Source: Flavobacterium sp. HSC-61S13 (GTDB lineage: Bacteria; Bacteroidota; Bacteroidia; Flavobacteriales; Flavobacteriaceae). From it: DNA of 64,000 bases. The stretch is from NCBI RefSeq assembly GCF_024171535.1, contig NZ_JALJZV010000002.1, positions 186,001 through 250,000 of the forward strand, in the 5' to 3' direction. A model generated the notes under the pieces. That model saw only the letters and a list, made by a program, of their open reading frames with translations. It did no database searches and was not told the DNA's origin. Each line of letters begins with the position of its first letter. Within the stretch, counting starts at the first letter, position 1. The position numbers and the translations under genes are program-made. Positions 18,844-27,943 of the stretch are shown here, piece after piece.

Positions 18844-20763
18844 TTATTTTAAGGTCTCTAGCTCTTCTTGAACCAGCTCCCAATCCTCCATTAAAGTATC
18901 TAAATCTTTCTTTTTAGATTCGTAGTCTTTAAAGAACGATTCATTCTGCATCAACTTTTCATAATCAACCGCCAGTTTCGCATCGTCCTTTTGAATTTTC
19001 TTCTCTAATTCTTGAACCTGACTTTCAATTTTACTCAATCTATTTTGCAGTGCCTTTTGTTTTTTTTGATCTTCATAAGAAATTACTTCAACCACCTTCT
19101 CCACTTTTCGAGAAGCTTTAGGCGCGGCAACTTTCTTTTCAACCTCTCGCATATTCTGCAAGTTACGTTGTTCTAGGAAATAATTGATATCCCCCAAATA
19201 TTCACGAATCGCCTGATCTTTGAATTCATAGACCAAATTAGACATTCCCTGAAGAAAATCTCTATCATGGGAAACCAGTATCAAAGTTCCTTCAAAGTTC
19301 TTTAAAGCCGTCTTCAGTACGTTTTTAGACTTGATGTCCAAGTGATTCGTTGGCTCATCCATCAACAATACGTTAATAGGCTGTAAAAGCATTTTACACA
19401 AAGCCAATCGGTTTCGTTCTCCTCCTGAAAGCACTTTAACTTTCTTCTCAACAACATCTCCTCTAAACAAGAAAGATCCCAACATATCTCTAACCTTAGC
19501 GCGATTAGAATCCGTTGCTGCTTCCAACATCGTATCCAACAAAGTCATCTCACCATCCAAATGGTCGGCTTGATTCTGAGCAAAATAACCGATTTGAACG
19601 TTATGCCCTAATTTGATATTTCCGTCGTATTCAAACTCGTCGACAATTGCTTTAATCAAAGTAGATTTACCTTGACCATTCTGTCCAACAAACGCAATTT
19701 TAGAACCGCGCTCAACCAATAAAGAGATGTCTTTAAAAACGGTTTTATCACCAAAACGTTTGGTAACTTCTTCAATCTCCAAAACGACTCTTCCAGGAAT
19801 AACACTGACAGGAAAAGATATATTCATCACAGAATTATCATCCTCATCAACTTCAATACGCTCCACTTTGTCCAACTTCTTAATCAACGACTGGGCCATC
19901 GAAGCTTTAGAAGCTTTTGCTCTAAATTTCTCGATTAATTTTTCAGTCTCCTCAATCTTTTTGGCTTGATTCTTTTGTGTCGCTAGTTGTTTTTCACGCA
20001 ATTCCTGACGCAATTCTAAATACTCAGAATACGGTTTATTAAAATCGTATATTTTACCTAATGAGATTTCGATAGTACGGTTAGTCACGTTGTCCAAAAA
20101 CATTTTATCGTGAGAAACAATCGCAACTGCTCCAGGGTAACTACGTAAAAATTGCTCCAGCCAAATGATACTTTCAATATCTAAGTGATTCGTTGGCTCA
20201 TCCAGCAAAAGCACGTCATTATTCTGCAATAACAATTTAGCCAATTCAATACGCATTCTCCATCCTCCAGAAAAAGTATCCGTCAATTTATCAAAGTCTT
20301 CTCTACGGAATCCCAATCCCAATAAAACTTTTTCCGTTTCTCCTATATAGTTGTATCCACCGATAATTTCAAATCGATGGGTTAAATCGCTCAATTCCTC
20401 AATCAATTCTGAATAGGATTCCGACTCATAATCCGTTCTAGTCACTAATTGCTCGTTAACCACTTCTAACTGGTTTTCGACAATTTTAATATCTACAAAA
20501 GCTTGATACGCCTCTTCCAGAACAGTACGCCCCAAAACAAAATCGATATCTTGTTTTAGGAAACCGATCGAAAGTTCCTTTTCCGTAGCAATACTTCCCG
20601 TGTCAGGCTCAATCTCTCTTGATAAAATTTTTAGCATGGTCGATTTTCCCGCACCATTTTTCCCCACCAATCCCACTCTATCTCCAGCTCCTAAGCGGAA
20701 AGTTACGTTTTCAAACAAATACGTTCCCGAAAAAGAAACAGATAGATTATGTATATTTAACAT
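18844..20763 (-). CDS. ABC-F family ATPase (translation factor type)
   Basis: The 639-residue protein carries two ATP-binding cassettes in one chain and no membrane segments. Cassette 1 has Walker A GKNGAGKST and signature SGGWRMRIELAKLLL. Cassette 2 has GQNGQGKST and LSGGERNRLALCKMLL. Both have DEPTNHLD Walker B regions, which is diagnostic of ABC-F. The linker between them is charged and helical (about 240-320), and the C-terminal about 100 residues form a Lys/Glu-rich coiled coil as in Uup. ABC-F proteins act on the ribosome. Whether this one is Uup-like or a resistance-type factor cannot be decided here, but the coiled coil favours Uup. Confidence 0.92.
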   Translation of the reverse strand: MLNIHNLSVSFSGTYLFENVTFRLGAGDRVGLVGKNGAGKSTMLKILSREIEPDTGSIATEKELSIGFLKQDIDFVLGRTVLEEAYQAFVDIKIVENQLEVVNEQLVTRTDYESESYSELIEELSDLTHRFEIIGGYNYIGETEKVLLGLGFRREDFDKLTDTFSGGWRMRIELAKLLLQNNDVLLLDEPTNHLDIESIIWLEQFLRSYPGAVAIVSHDKMFLDNVTNRTIEISLGKIYDFNKPYSEYLELRQELREKQLATQKNQAKKIEETEKLIEKFRAKASKASMAQSLIKKLDKVERIEVDEDDNSVMNISFPVSVIPGRVVLEIEEVTKRFGDKTVFKDISLLVERGSKIAFVGQNGQGKSTLIKAIVDEFEYDGNIKLGHNVQIGYFAQNQADHLDGEMTLLDTMLEAATDSNRAKVRDMLGSFLFRGDVVEKKVKVLSGGERNRLALCKMLLQPINVLLMDEPTNHLDIKSKNVLKTALKNFEGTLILVSHDRDFLQGMSNLVYEFKDQAIREYLGDINYFLEQRNLQNMREVEKKVAAPKASRKVEKVVEVISYEDQKKQKALQNRLSKIESQVQELEKKIQKDDAKLAVDYEKLMQNESFFKDYESKKKDLDTLMEDWELVQEELETLK

Positions 20764-20842
20764 GTATTATATTTTCAATTAGAAGCTTATCAAGTAAGCA
20801 ATTATATTATTTGGCTTCTTTTTATAAAAAAATTAAGCGGTG

Positions 20843-20871
20843 CAAAATTACTCTAAATTTACGAATATCAA
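20843..20871 (-). promoter_or_regulatory. ABC-F gene promoter
   Basis: Read leftward: TTG (20871-20869), an 18-base spacer, then TAATTTTG (20850-20843). Both boxes match the Bacteroidota consensus. The -7 box is about 80 bases before the start codon at 20763, leaving an AT-rich leader of roughly 70 bases. Confidence 0.75.
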
Positions 20872-20882
20872 TACATTACTTT

Positions 20883-21932
20883 CTATAGCTTTTTTTTATA
20901 AAAACGTTCAATAGAAATATTCACATCCAGAGGCACCCCCTGTTCTATATTTTGATATAATTCTCTGGCTAAAAAAGGTCCTAGAAGCACGCCTCTCGTT
21001 CCCAAGCCGTTCAAAACATGAATTCTGGAACTTTCTCTAGCGTGTCCCACCAAAGGGCGGCGATCTTTAACCGTAGGTCGTACTCCAGCTATATGCTCGA
21101 CAATTTCAAATTCCAAATTGATCACACTCTTTAATCCTTCCAACAATTCTTCTTTCCCCTTTTCTGAAACAGCATCCGTTTTATCTTCCCAATCATAAGT
21201 AGCACCGACTTTATACAAATCATTGCCAATAGGTATTAGAAAAACACCAGCTTTTAAAATTTCATCAAATTTCAATTGAGGTATTCGAACGATTAACAAC
21301 TCTCCTTTTGTGCCGTCTAAAGGCAAGTCTCTAAAAAACGGGTTAGCCAACATACCATAGCCTTCAGCAAAAACAATGTTTTTGGCCTTTATACCTTTAT
21401 AAGTAACAAAATCGGAATTATAAGTCAACTCCGTAAAATCAAAATCTTCACAAAGATATTGCTTACTACTCTTCAAATAAGATCTATACTTTTCAATCAA
21501 AAGCGCCGTATCGACATAACCGGTTTCAAAAACCTCACCAAATGAAAATGGCGCGTGTACACCTTGATTCACATTTTTGATCAGTTGAGAAGACAGATAA
21601 GTGCTTAAATTGGGTTTATCCGACGCTTCAAACCAATTGTTCTGCTCTTCCACTGAGCTAAATCGTCTTAGAAGCGGTAATTTATGATCTAAAGTTACTT
21701 GAAGTTTGTCTTCTAGAGACTTAAAAAAAGGATAAGCAATATCCAATTGTTCTCGAACTTTCCATACTTCAGTAAATCGTTTAAGTACCACAGGATTATA
21801 CATCCCCCCAGCCACAAGCGAGGACGAACGTTGTTCACTATCCACAACCAAAATCGTTTTATCTTTTTGTAAAACGGTTTCGGCAAAACTAATTCCAGCA
21901 AGGCCCGAACCAACAATTATATAGTCTAACAT
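20883..21932 (-). CDS. FAD-dependent oxidoreductase (DAO type)
   Basis: The 349-residue protein opens with a Rossmann FAD-binding motif (DYIIVGSGLAGISFAE) and ends with the GIRP-like block of D-amino-acid-oxidase-type flavoenzymes (HIAGVRPTVKDRRPLVG) followed by GLGTRGVLLGPFLA. It has no signal peptide. The substrate is unknown. The family includes glycine and D-amino acid oxidases and MnmC-like domains. It follows gldN on the same strand, but a clear terminator sits in the 72 bases between, so co-transcription is doubtful and a link to gliding is not supported. Confidence 0.85.
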   Translation of the reverse strand: MLDYIIVGSGLAGISFAETVLQKDKTILVVDSEQRSSSLVAGGMYNPVVLKRFTEVWKVREQLDIAYPFFKSLEDKLQVTLDHKLPLLRRFSSVEEQNNWFEASDKPNLSTYLSSQLIKNVNQGVHAPFSFGEVFETGYVDTALLIEKYRSYLKSSKQYLCEDFDFTELTYNSDFVTYKGIKAKNIVFAEGYGMLANPFFRDLPLDGTKGELLIVRIPQLKFDEILKAGVFLIPIGNDLYKVGATYDWEDKTDAVSEKGKEELLEGLKSVINLEFEIVEHIAGVRPTVKDRRPLVGHARESSRIHVLNGLGTRGVLLGPFLARELYQNIEQGVPLDVNISIERFYKKKL

Positions 21933-21954
21933 AGCGGTATATTTAAAAAATAAA

Positions 21955-21981
21955 AAACTCTTATCTATAAGATAAGAGTTT
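21955..21981 (-). terminator. Terminator of the gld operon
   Basis: Perfect 12-base arms (AAACTCTTATCT and partner) around a 3-base loop, 23 bases beyond the gldN stop. The arms end in A and T runs. It marks the likely end of the topA-to-gldN block. Confidence 0.85.
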
Positions 21982-22004
21982 AATTATACTATTGATTTGT
22001 AAAA

Positions 22005-22892
22005 TTAGTAATTCCACATATCATCTTCAAGGTTTCTAATCGATTCTTTGATTCTTTCTGCTTCAAGTAACTGTTGCATAGAGTTGTCTTTGACATAATC
22101 ATCGATACGACGGTCACCAAACATATTATCTGTTTTATAGATGCTAGCACTAAATCTACGAGAATTCAACATATGATCAAAATTGATTGAACGCATTGGA
22201 TTCTTCTCATTGAACGCATAGTTTCTATGTAGAACATTTCTTGCATCTGGGAAAAACACCCAGAACAATTCCACGTAATTTTCTTTTTCAGATCCCATGG
22301 TATAAATATCTGGAACCACTGGACAAATACCTAACAAACGGTATTTCAATTCCCCTTGAGTTCTATCGAAATACCACATTCCAACAATGTGATATTCCTT
22401 AACGTGACGTGCTTTTAGCTCTTCCTTAACGATATACTCGTCAGGAATGCGCTCTCCAGCATTGTAGTATTCACGTCCAGCATCCATAGTATCAATCTTT
22501 GTAAAGGAAGTTTCTAAATCCTTTAAAGTACGTTTTTTTGTGAAATCACTACCATCATAAACTTCTGTAATTTCACCAGATTTGATACCATCGATTAAAA
22601 CTTCATACATGGATTTACGTCCCGGCATTGCAGATTCATCAACCGGATAATAGTAAGGTAGATTCATTTTCTCATCTAAAGAGATTACTTCCCATACCTT
22701 TTTTCCAAATAAAATATCGCGGTCAGAGACATATCCGTAAGGAATTGGGCCTTCGCTGTCCACAATAATATCTGCAAAAGTTTTCAATCCAATTTCTTCA
22801 GCCGATCTTGCGTTAAGCAAGTTCGCCTGTCCGTAACCAGTTACAGAGATCGCACAAAATGCGACGAATGATGATAATTTTTTCCAGTTCAT
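22005..22892 (-). CDS. gldN: Gliding motility / type IX secretion protein GldN
   Basis: GldN (PorN) is the periplasmic component that, with the lipoprotein GldK, forms rings under the outer membrane in the type IX secretion system. The 295 residues begin with a signal peptide ending near GYGQ. The mature part contains the family pattern: PYYYPVDESAMPGRKSMYEVL and, later, YHIVGMWYFDRTQGELKYRLLGI. It is the fourth gene of the conserved gldK-L-M-N order, 32 bases after gldM, and precedes a terminator. Loss of these genes in relatives abolishes secretion and gliding. Confidence 0.95.
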   Translation of the reverse strand: MNWKKLSSFVAFCAISVTGYGQANLLNARSAEEIGLKTFADIIVDSEGPIPYGYVSDRDILFGKKVWEVISLDEKMNLPYYYPVDESAMPGRKSMYEVLIDGIKSGEITEVYDGSDFTKKRTLKDLETSFTKIDTMDAGREYYNAGERIPDEYIVKEELKARHVKEYHIVGMWYFDRTQGELKYRLLGICPVVPDIYTMGSEKENYVELFWVFFPDARNVLHRNYAFNEKNPMRSINFDHMLNSRRFSASIYKTDNMFGDRRIDDYVKDNSMQQLLEAERIKESIRNLEDDMWNY

Positions 22893-22924
22893 ATTGTATT
22901 TATTTTCTTTTTATATTATCGAAA

Positions 22925-24484
22925 TTAATTAATCTCGAATGTACAAGGTGCCGATTTCGGCAACATATAATCACTTGATCCTTCTAGACGAACTTTAATA
23001 TCCGAAATCACTACTACATCACCCGCTCTAGCTTTTTGAATAGCAGATCTAGCTCTATCATTCATACGATTTCCTTGAACAACAACAGATGGTTGTCCTG
23101 GAACTTGTAGAACAAATCCTGTAACAGTTAAATTAAGATCGAAATCAAAGTCTTCTAATTTGGCACCGATACTAACAATTTCTAAGTTAGATTTTGGTCC
23201 TTTAGCCGAATATTCACCACGAACAGTTCCTCTTGGAGCCGGTATTCCTTTAATTCTAAATGTTTTTCTATCAGAAACCTTCTGACCGTCAGGTAAAGTA
23301 CCCGTAACGTTAATTACTACTTCTCTTCCGGCACCCGGGTTCATAATATACTGATCTGCTTTTGCTCCTTTTCTTAATCCTGGCGCAGAAGCCGTAACCT
23401 TATCAGCAGAGATTCCTGCAAATGAAATAGTCATCGGATTGGAAACTCCTCTATACACTACGTTCATTTTATCAGCAGAAATAGTAGCTGAGTTTGGTTT
23501 AGGTACCACTACATAGTTTCCATCGATTGGAATTGGAATTTCTTTTCCATCTTCCATAAATGAGAACGTTCCTGTAATTTTATGTTCACCAACATTACCC
23601 GTACCGAAAGACAAATTAACTTGTCCGTCTTCCAAAGCACTAGAAAGGTTGATTTGCGATCCATTAACAACCACCTTCGTAGGAACCGTTGATTTGTCAT
23701 AACGACCTAAAACCACTTTACCTTTAAAGCTTTCGCCTGCAAAATAAGCTGATTTTTCTGAAATCACAATAGCTTTATAATTTTTCATGGAAGCCGCTTG
23801 TGTTAAAGTGTGGCCCATAAAAGCATTGATCAATTCATTTTCTATGATTCTAACATCGTTCTGCATAGCAGTTAACTTTGTCAAGGAAGCTACAGCCGGG
23901 AATTTTTGAAAATGATAGTTCAAGTAAGGTTTAACCACTTTTTCACTATCCTTTACGTCTTTTAAATCAAAGCGGCTGTCTAAATCTTGTAAAATAGGCA
24001 AATATTTCACATCACTACCAACAGCTTGTCTGATATCTGCTTTATACTTGGTGATTGTAGCGACAATTTCTTCTCCTTTTTGAGAATACTTATCACCTAC
24101 GAACCACTCCGAATCCACTACTTCCCCTTTATCCATCGCCTCATAAGGCAATCCCCCGTCTTCTTTTTTCTTAACTGGTTCTTTTATCGATGATTTTAAA
24201 GCTTCAATGTAATTGTAAAAATTTCTTGAAATTGCATCAATAGCCTTAGCTCTTTTACTTGGATCAGCATATCTTGTAGGATCATCTGACGCTTTTATAT
24301 CTAAAGCTTGTAATAGGGTTTCATTACTATCTTCAACGGCTTTATTTGCAAATTCAAATTTTTCGTTCATCATCCCAAAAGCGGATAAGACCTCAGGTGA
24401 AATACTTAGCGCCATCATTGCGATGAAAACCAAATACATCAAGTTGATCATTTTCTGCCTAGGGGTTTGTTTTCCTCCTGCCAT
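22925..24484 (-). CDS. gldM: Gliding motility / type IX secretion protein GldM
   Basis: GldM (PorM) is anchored in the inner membrane and spans the periplasm. With GldL it forms the motor that couples proton flow to secretion and gliding. The 519-residue product has a short cytoplasmic start (MAGGKQTPRQKM), one membrane helix at about residues 12-32, then a helical domain and several beta domains in the periplasm. Length and layout match the family. It follows gldL by 35 bases and precedes gldN by 32, consistent with one transcript. Confidence 0.95.
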   Translation of the reverse strand: MAGGKQTPRQKMINLMYLVFIAMMALSISPEVLSAFGMMNEKFEFANKAVEDSNETLLQALDIKASDDPTRYADPSKRAKAIDAISRNFYNYIEALKSSIKEPVKKKEDGGLPYEAMDKGEVVDSEWFVGDKYSQKGEEIVATITKYKADIRQAVGSDVKYLPILQDLDSRFDLKDVKDSEKVVKPYLNYHFQKFPAVASLTKLTAMQNDVRIIENELINAFMGHTLTQAASMKNYKAIVISEKSAYFAGESFKGKVVLGRYDKSTVPTKVVVNGSQINLSSALEDGQVNLSFGTGNVGEHKITGTFSFMEDGKEIPIPIDGNYVVVPKPNSATISADKMNVVYRGVSNPMTISFAGISADKVTASAPGLRKGAKADQYIMNPGAGREVVINVTGTLPDGQKVSDRKTFRIKGIPAPRGTVRGEYSAKGPKSNLEIVSIGAKLEDFDFDLNLTVTGFVLQVPGQPSVVVQGNRMNDRARSAIQKARAGDVVVISDIKVRLEGSSDYMLPKSAPCTFEIN

Positions 24485-24519
24485 TTTTCTCTAATTAGTT
24501 TAAATTAATAATAAAAATA

Positions 24520-25197
24520 CTAATTAGCATTTCTTGATCCACCTCCCATAGCAGAAAGCATTCCACCATAAACGGTATTTAATGATGCTAAATTTGATGT
24601 TAAAGATTGCATTTGCTCTTTTAACTTCATGTTGTTTTCAGCTACTTCGTTATTGATTTCTGCATTTCTAGAGGCGCTTTCCAATTGGATTTTATACATC
24701 CCATTTAAAGATTCCAATTGAGTAGATGCCAAAGACATTTCGTCAGCATATTTTCTAGTAGAAGCCATAGTATCTACGGTAGGAGCAATTTCCTTAGCCG
24801 CAGCCTCAAAGTTTCTAATGCTTTTATTTAAACTATTCATCAGTTCCCCATCAATCTTAGCATCTTTTAAAAGTTGATCTAATTTTTGAGAAAGCATCCC
24901 TTCTTCTTGTGTAGCAACACCACCAAAACCTGTTCCACCGAAACCAGCAACTTGCACTGATTTAGCTTCACCACCTTTTAATTCTGGATATACTTTTGAC
25001 CAATCCAATTCATCATCTACCGGTTCGAAAGCTGAGATCGCAAAAATCAATGCCTCTACTACAAGTCCAATGGTCAACATATTATTTCCATTTAAAGGGC
25101 CAAATTCCATATGAGTAATTTTGAATAAAGCTCCGAGAATTACGACCGCTGCCCCCATCCCGTAGCAGAAGTTCATCACTTTTTTAGGTATCGCCAT
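24520..25197 (-). CDS. gldL: Gliding motility / type IX secretion protein GldL
   Basis: GldL (PorL) is the inner-membrane motor subunit. Its 225 residues include two closely spaced membrane helices (about 9-26 and 40-57) and a long helical cytoplasmic part (about 100-225). The membrane helices carry Lys26 and Glu48. Charged residues at such positions are known in GldL to be needed for using the proton gradient. The arrangement gldK, gldL, gldM with gaps of 65 and 35 bases is the standard order in Flavobacteria. Confidence 0.95.
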   Translation of the reverse strand: MAIPKKVMNFCYGMGAAVVILGALFKITHMEFGPLNGNNMLTIGLVVEALIFAISAFEPVDDELDWSKVYPELKGGEAKSVQVAGFGGTGFGGVATQEEGMLSQKLDQLLKDAKIDGELMNSLNKSIRNFEAAAKEIAPTVDTMASTRKYADEMSLASTQLESLNGMYKIQLESASRNAEINNEVAENNMKLKEQMQSLTSNLASLNTVYGGMLSAMGGGSRNAN

Positions 25198-25262
25198 AAT
25201 TTGTGTAATTAATTTAGTTAGTTAATAGTTTTTTATTGGTTTATTGGTTTTTCAATTTTTTC

Positions 25263-26657
25263 TTATCTAGCTCCTTTTGGTGCATCAACAACGTTTGGAC
25301 CCGAATAGGTTTGAACCGTACGGAAGCCGATATAGCTTCTTGCAGTATCCGCAAATTCAGAATCTCTCGTACTCACTTGTAAGAAATAAGCAGGATCTCT
25401 CCATGAACCACCTCTAACAACTTTTAAAGGGTTAGATGAACCTCTTTCTCTTGGCTTTAACGAAGACACGAAATCATATGAAGCTGGGTCATAAGATGAA
25501 CTTGTCCATTCAGACACGTTACCAGCCATATTGTATAAGTTATAACCATTCGGTAGGTATGATCTCGCCTCAGCTGTATACAAAGCTCCATCGGCTGCAT
25601 AATTTGTTCTTGTCGGCTTAAAGTTCGCTAAGAAACAAGCTTTCTCATCCGTCGTATAAGGACCTCCCCATGGATACATCGCAGATTCTAAACCACCTCT
25701 TGCTGCATACTCCCACTCTGCTTCCATTGGCAAACGGTAAGCATTAACTTGATGAGATTCTCTTCTGGCTTTTAAATGAGAATTTTTATATAAAGTTCTC
25801 CAAGCACAGAATGCTTTAGCTTGATGCCAGCTTACTCCAACAACAGGATATTCTCCATAAGCCGCATGCCAAAAATAATCGTTGTGCATAGGCTCGTTGT
25901 AAGAAAACTGAAATTCTTTAATCCAACGTGTAGTATCTGGATAAATTAAAATCGTTTCCGACTTCATGTGTTTACTTCTCTTCTCTCTTAGATTCGTACT
26001 TTTATCTCTAACCGCCGCATCAATATCCATATAAGAATATTTGAATGAAAGTTTCGATACATCAAAAGTTTTTAATCCATTGAAAGATTCGCTAGCTGGT
26101 AAATAAAGTGAATCCATTACCTCAACAAAATATTCATCTGGATATTTTTTTGAACCGATTGGCAATCTCGCCTTTTTGTTCAATTTTCTGCCTGCGTATA
26201 AATCATCATCCATAGACATGCTATAGTAATTATCATACATATACTTTTCGTATGGAGTTTGGTTTTCTGGATCACCTTCTTCCAAGAAAGCGTATTCACC
26301 AATTCCTCCTGATCCTTTAGCCATTCCCATCTCATCAGCAAAAATTGCCAATCGTGTTCTAACTACCGAATCTTTTACCCATTCAACAAATTTTCGATAC
26401 TGATTATTCGTGATTTCCGTTTCATCCATATAAAATGAACCAACTGTAACAGATTTCGTAGGGGCATCTTGAGTGTTTAAGAAATCTTCGCTAGATTTCC
26501 CCATCGTAAAGGTACCTCCTGGAATCAAAGCCATACCATGAGGCTTCTCTGTTTTCCACTGTCTACCTTGTACTCCACCTAATAGCTCACCTCTATCGCC
26601 AGAACCACAACTGAATAACATTGATACAACTGCTGTTAGTGTAATGAACTTCTTCAT
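25263..26657 (-). CDS. gldK: Type IX secretion lipoprotein GldK
   Basis: GldK (PorK) is an outer-membrane lipoprotein that builds the periplasmic ring with GldN. The 464 residues start with a lipoprotein signal whose lipobox ends LFSC (Cys17). The mature part has a formylglycine-generating-enzyme-like fold, seen in GGTFTMGKS, AYRLPMEAEWEYAARGG, NVSEWTSSSYDP and VVRGGSWRDP. This fold is structural in GldK. A 129-base gap separates it from the arginase-like gene upstream, so a separate promoter is possible. Confidence 0.96.
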   Translation of the reverse strand: MKKFITLTAVVSMLFSCGSGDRGELLGGVQGRQWKTEKPHGMALIPGGTFTMGKSSEDFLNTQDAPTKSVTVGSFYMDETEITNNQYRKFVEWVKDSVVRTRLAIFADEMGMAKGSGGIGEYAFLEEGDPENQTPYEKYMYDNYYSMSMDDDLYAGRKLNKKARLPIGSKKYPDEYFVEVMDSLYLPASESFNGLKTFDVSKLSFKYSYMDIDAAVRDKSTNLREKRSKHMKSETILIYPDTTRWIKEFQFSYNEPMHNDYFWHAAYGEYPVVGVSWHQAKAFCAWRTLYKNSHLKARRESHQVNAYRLPMEAEWEYAARGGLESAMYPWGGPYTTDEKACFLANFKPTRTNYAADGALYTAEARSYLPNGYNLYNMAGNVSEWTSSSYDPASYDFVSSLKPRERGSSNPLKVVRGGSWRDPAYFLQVSTRDSEFADTARSYIGFRTVQTYSGPNVVDAPKGAR

Positions 26658-26786
26658 ATATTTTTGGGTTTATAATATTTTAATATTTCAAAGGCGTAAA
26701 CCTATTTATTTATTTTTAATTACACAACGAAAATCGGAAAAAAAATTAATTTATATTTAACATTTAATTCTTTTCGGCTTCTTTTG

Positions 26787-27938
26787 TTAAAGAAAACTCT
26801 TTTTAATCGCTTTCCACCAACGCTCAGGCACTTGCTGTGCAGTGGCTAATAGATAATCTTCGTAGCTACATGGTAAGAGTGACTTTCTTTTTATAGAATC
26901 ATTAACAGTTCCCCCAAAAGACACTTCAATCCACCATCTCTCTGTTTTATCACTCTTAAAAAAGATTAAATCGTCTTCATCGACCAGCGGAACGATGTAT
27001 TTAAAGTAACTTTCTTTACTTACAAACGGATATTCATTCGCTCTAAAGTTGAAACCTTCGACAAAATACCACAGGATCTGTGCTACTAATAACGCTTCTC
27101 CAATAGAATTATTATGATTAAAAACACCAAAAGAACTTACGCGATCGCTCAAACCAGAATAACGCGATAGGGCACAAATTTCGCGTCCGTCAAATCCATT
27201 GGGATTAAAATAGTCGAAATTACCAGAATCGGCAGATTTTACAGCCGTCATATCGATACTGACCAGATCGGCATCTCGCAATACGGGTTCGGACAATTTA
27301 CTGTCATTAGCAATTTCTCCAACTCGGTACGCTTCAAAATACAATTTATCGATCAAATCGATTTCTTCCTGCGAATTAAAATAGGTTTGATAACCCAAAT
27401 TGGAATAATTAAATAAATTATTCGGAGCCTCCATGATGATTCGGGATAAAAAAGATTCAGCCGGAAAACTATCCTCTTTGACCAAATCCAATTTATTATC
27501 AATACAAACCAAATTGACCATTTGTTCTAATTGATCGTAAGCGCGATACATCGGATAGGTCAAATCTTGAGATCCACCAATTACTATCGGTACTATTTTA
27601 TGACGGATCAACTCGGCAATCAAATTTTTCAACACAAAATAAGTGTCTTCTAAATTTTCCCCGGGTAATACATCACCGAAATCGATCATCTTAGCCGTCC
27701 AGTTGCCCGGAAAAAGCGAATAGAATGCTTTTCTTACCTCCGCGATCTCCGACCAATCATTACCATCGCTTTGACCACGGTTATCCAATACACCGATTAT
27801 TGCGATTTGATAATTTGAAAACGATTCAAATGTCCCACCCGAAAAAAAACTTACTTTTTTTCCGAGTGCTTGTCTGGATAATCCATCGATGAATTGTAAA
27901 AAATCATCGCTTAAGGGTCTTAAAAACTCAAAAGTCAT
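26787..27938 (-). CDS. Arginase-fold protein with degenerate metal site
   Basis: The 383 residues show the overall order of the arginase/formimidoylglutamase family. At the places where binuclear manganese ligands are expected, three are replaced. GGDHS is here GGSQD (Gln124 for His). The DAHxD block is DNKLD (147-151, Lys149 for His). The SxDxD block is SIDMT (227-231, Thr231 for Asp). Catalysis by the usual mechanism is therefore unlikely. It starts five bases after topA and precedes gldK, a position I recall as conserved in Flavobacteria. It is often labelled formimidoylglutamase, but the sequence argues for a non-catalytic role. Confidence 0.75.
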   Translation of the reverse strand: MTFEFLRPLSDDFLQFIDGLSRQALGKKVSFFSGGTFESFSNYQIAIIGVLDNRGQSDGNDWSEIAEVRKAFYSLFPGNWTAKMIDFGDVLPGENLEDTYFVLKNLIAELIRHKIVPIVIGGSQDLTYPMYRAYDQLEQMVNLVCIDNKLDLVKEDSFPAESFLSRIIMEAPNNLFNYSNLGYQTYFNSQEEIDLIDKLYFEAYRVGEIANDSKLSEPVLRDADLVSIDMTAVKSADSGNFDYFNPNGFDGREICALSRYSGLSDRVSSFGVFNHNNSIGEALLVAQILWYFVEGFNFRANEYPFVSKESYFKYIVPLVDEDDLIFFKSDKTERWWIEVSFGGTVNDSIKRKSLLPCSYEDYLLATAQQVPERWWKAIKKSFL

Positions 27939-27943
27939 GATGC

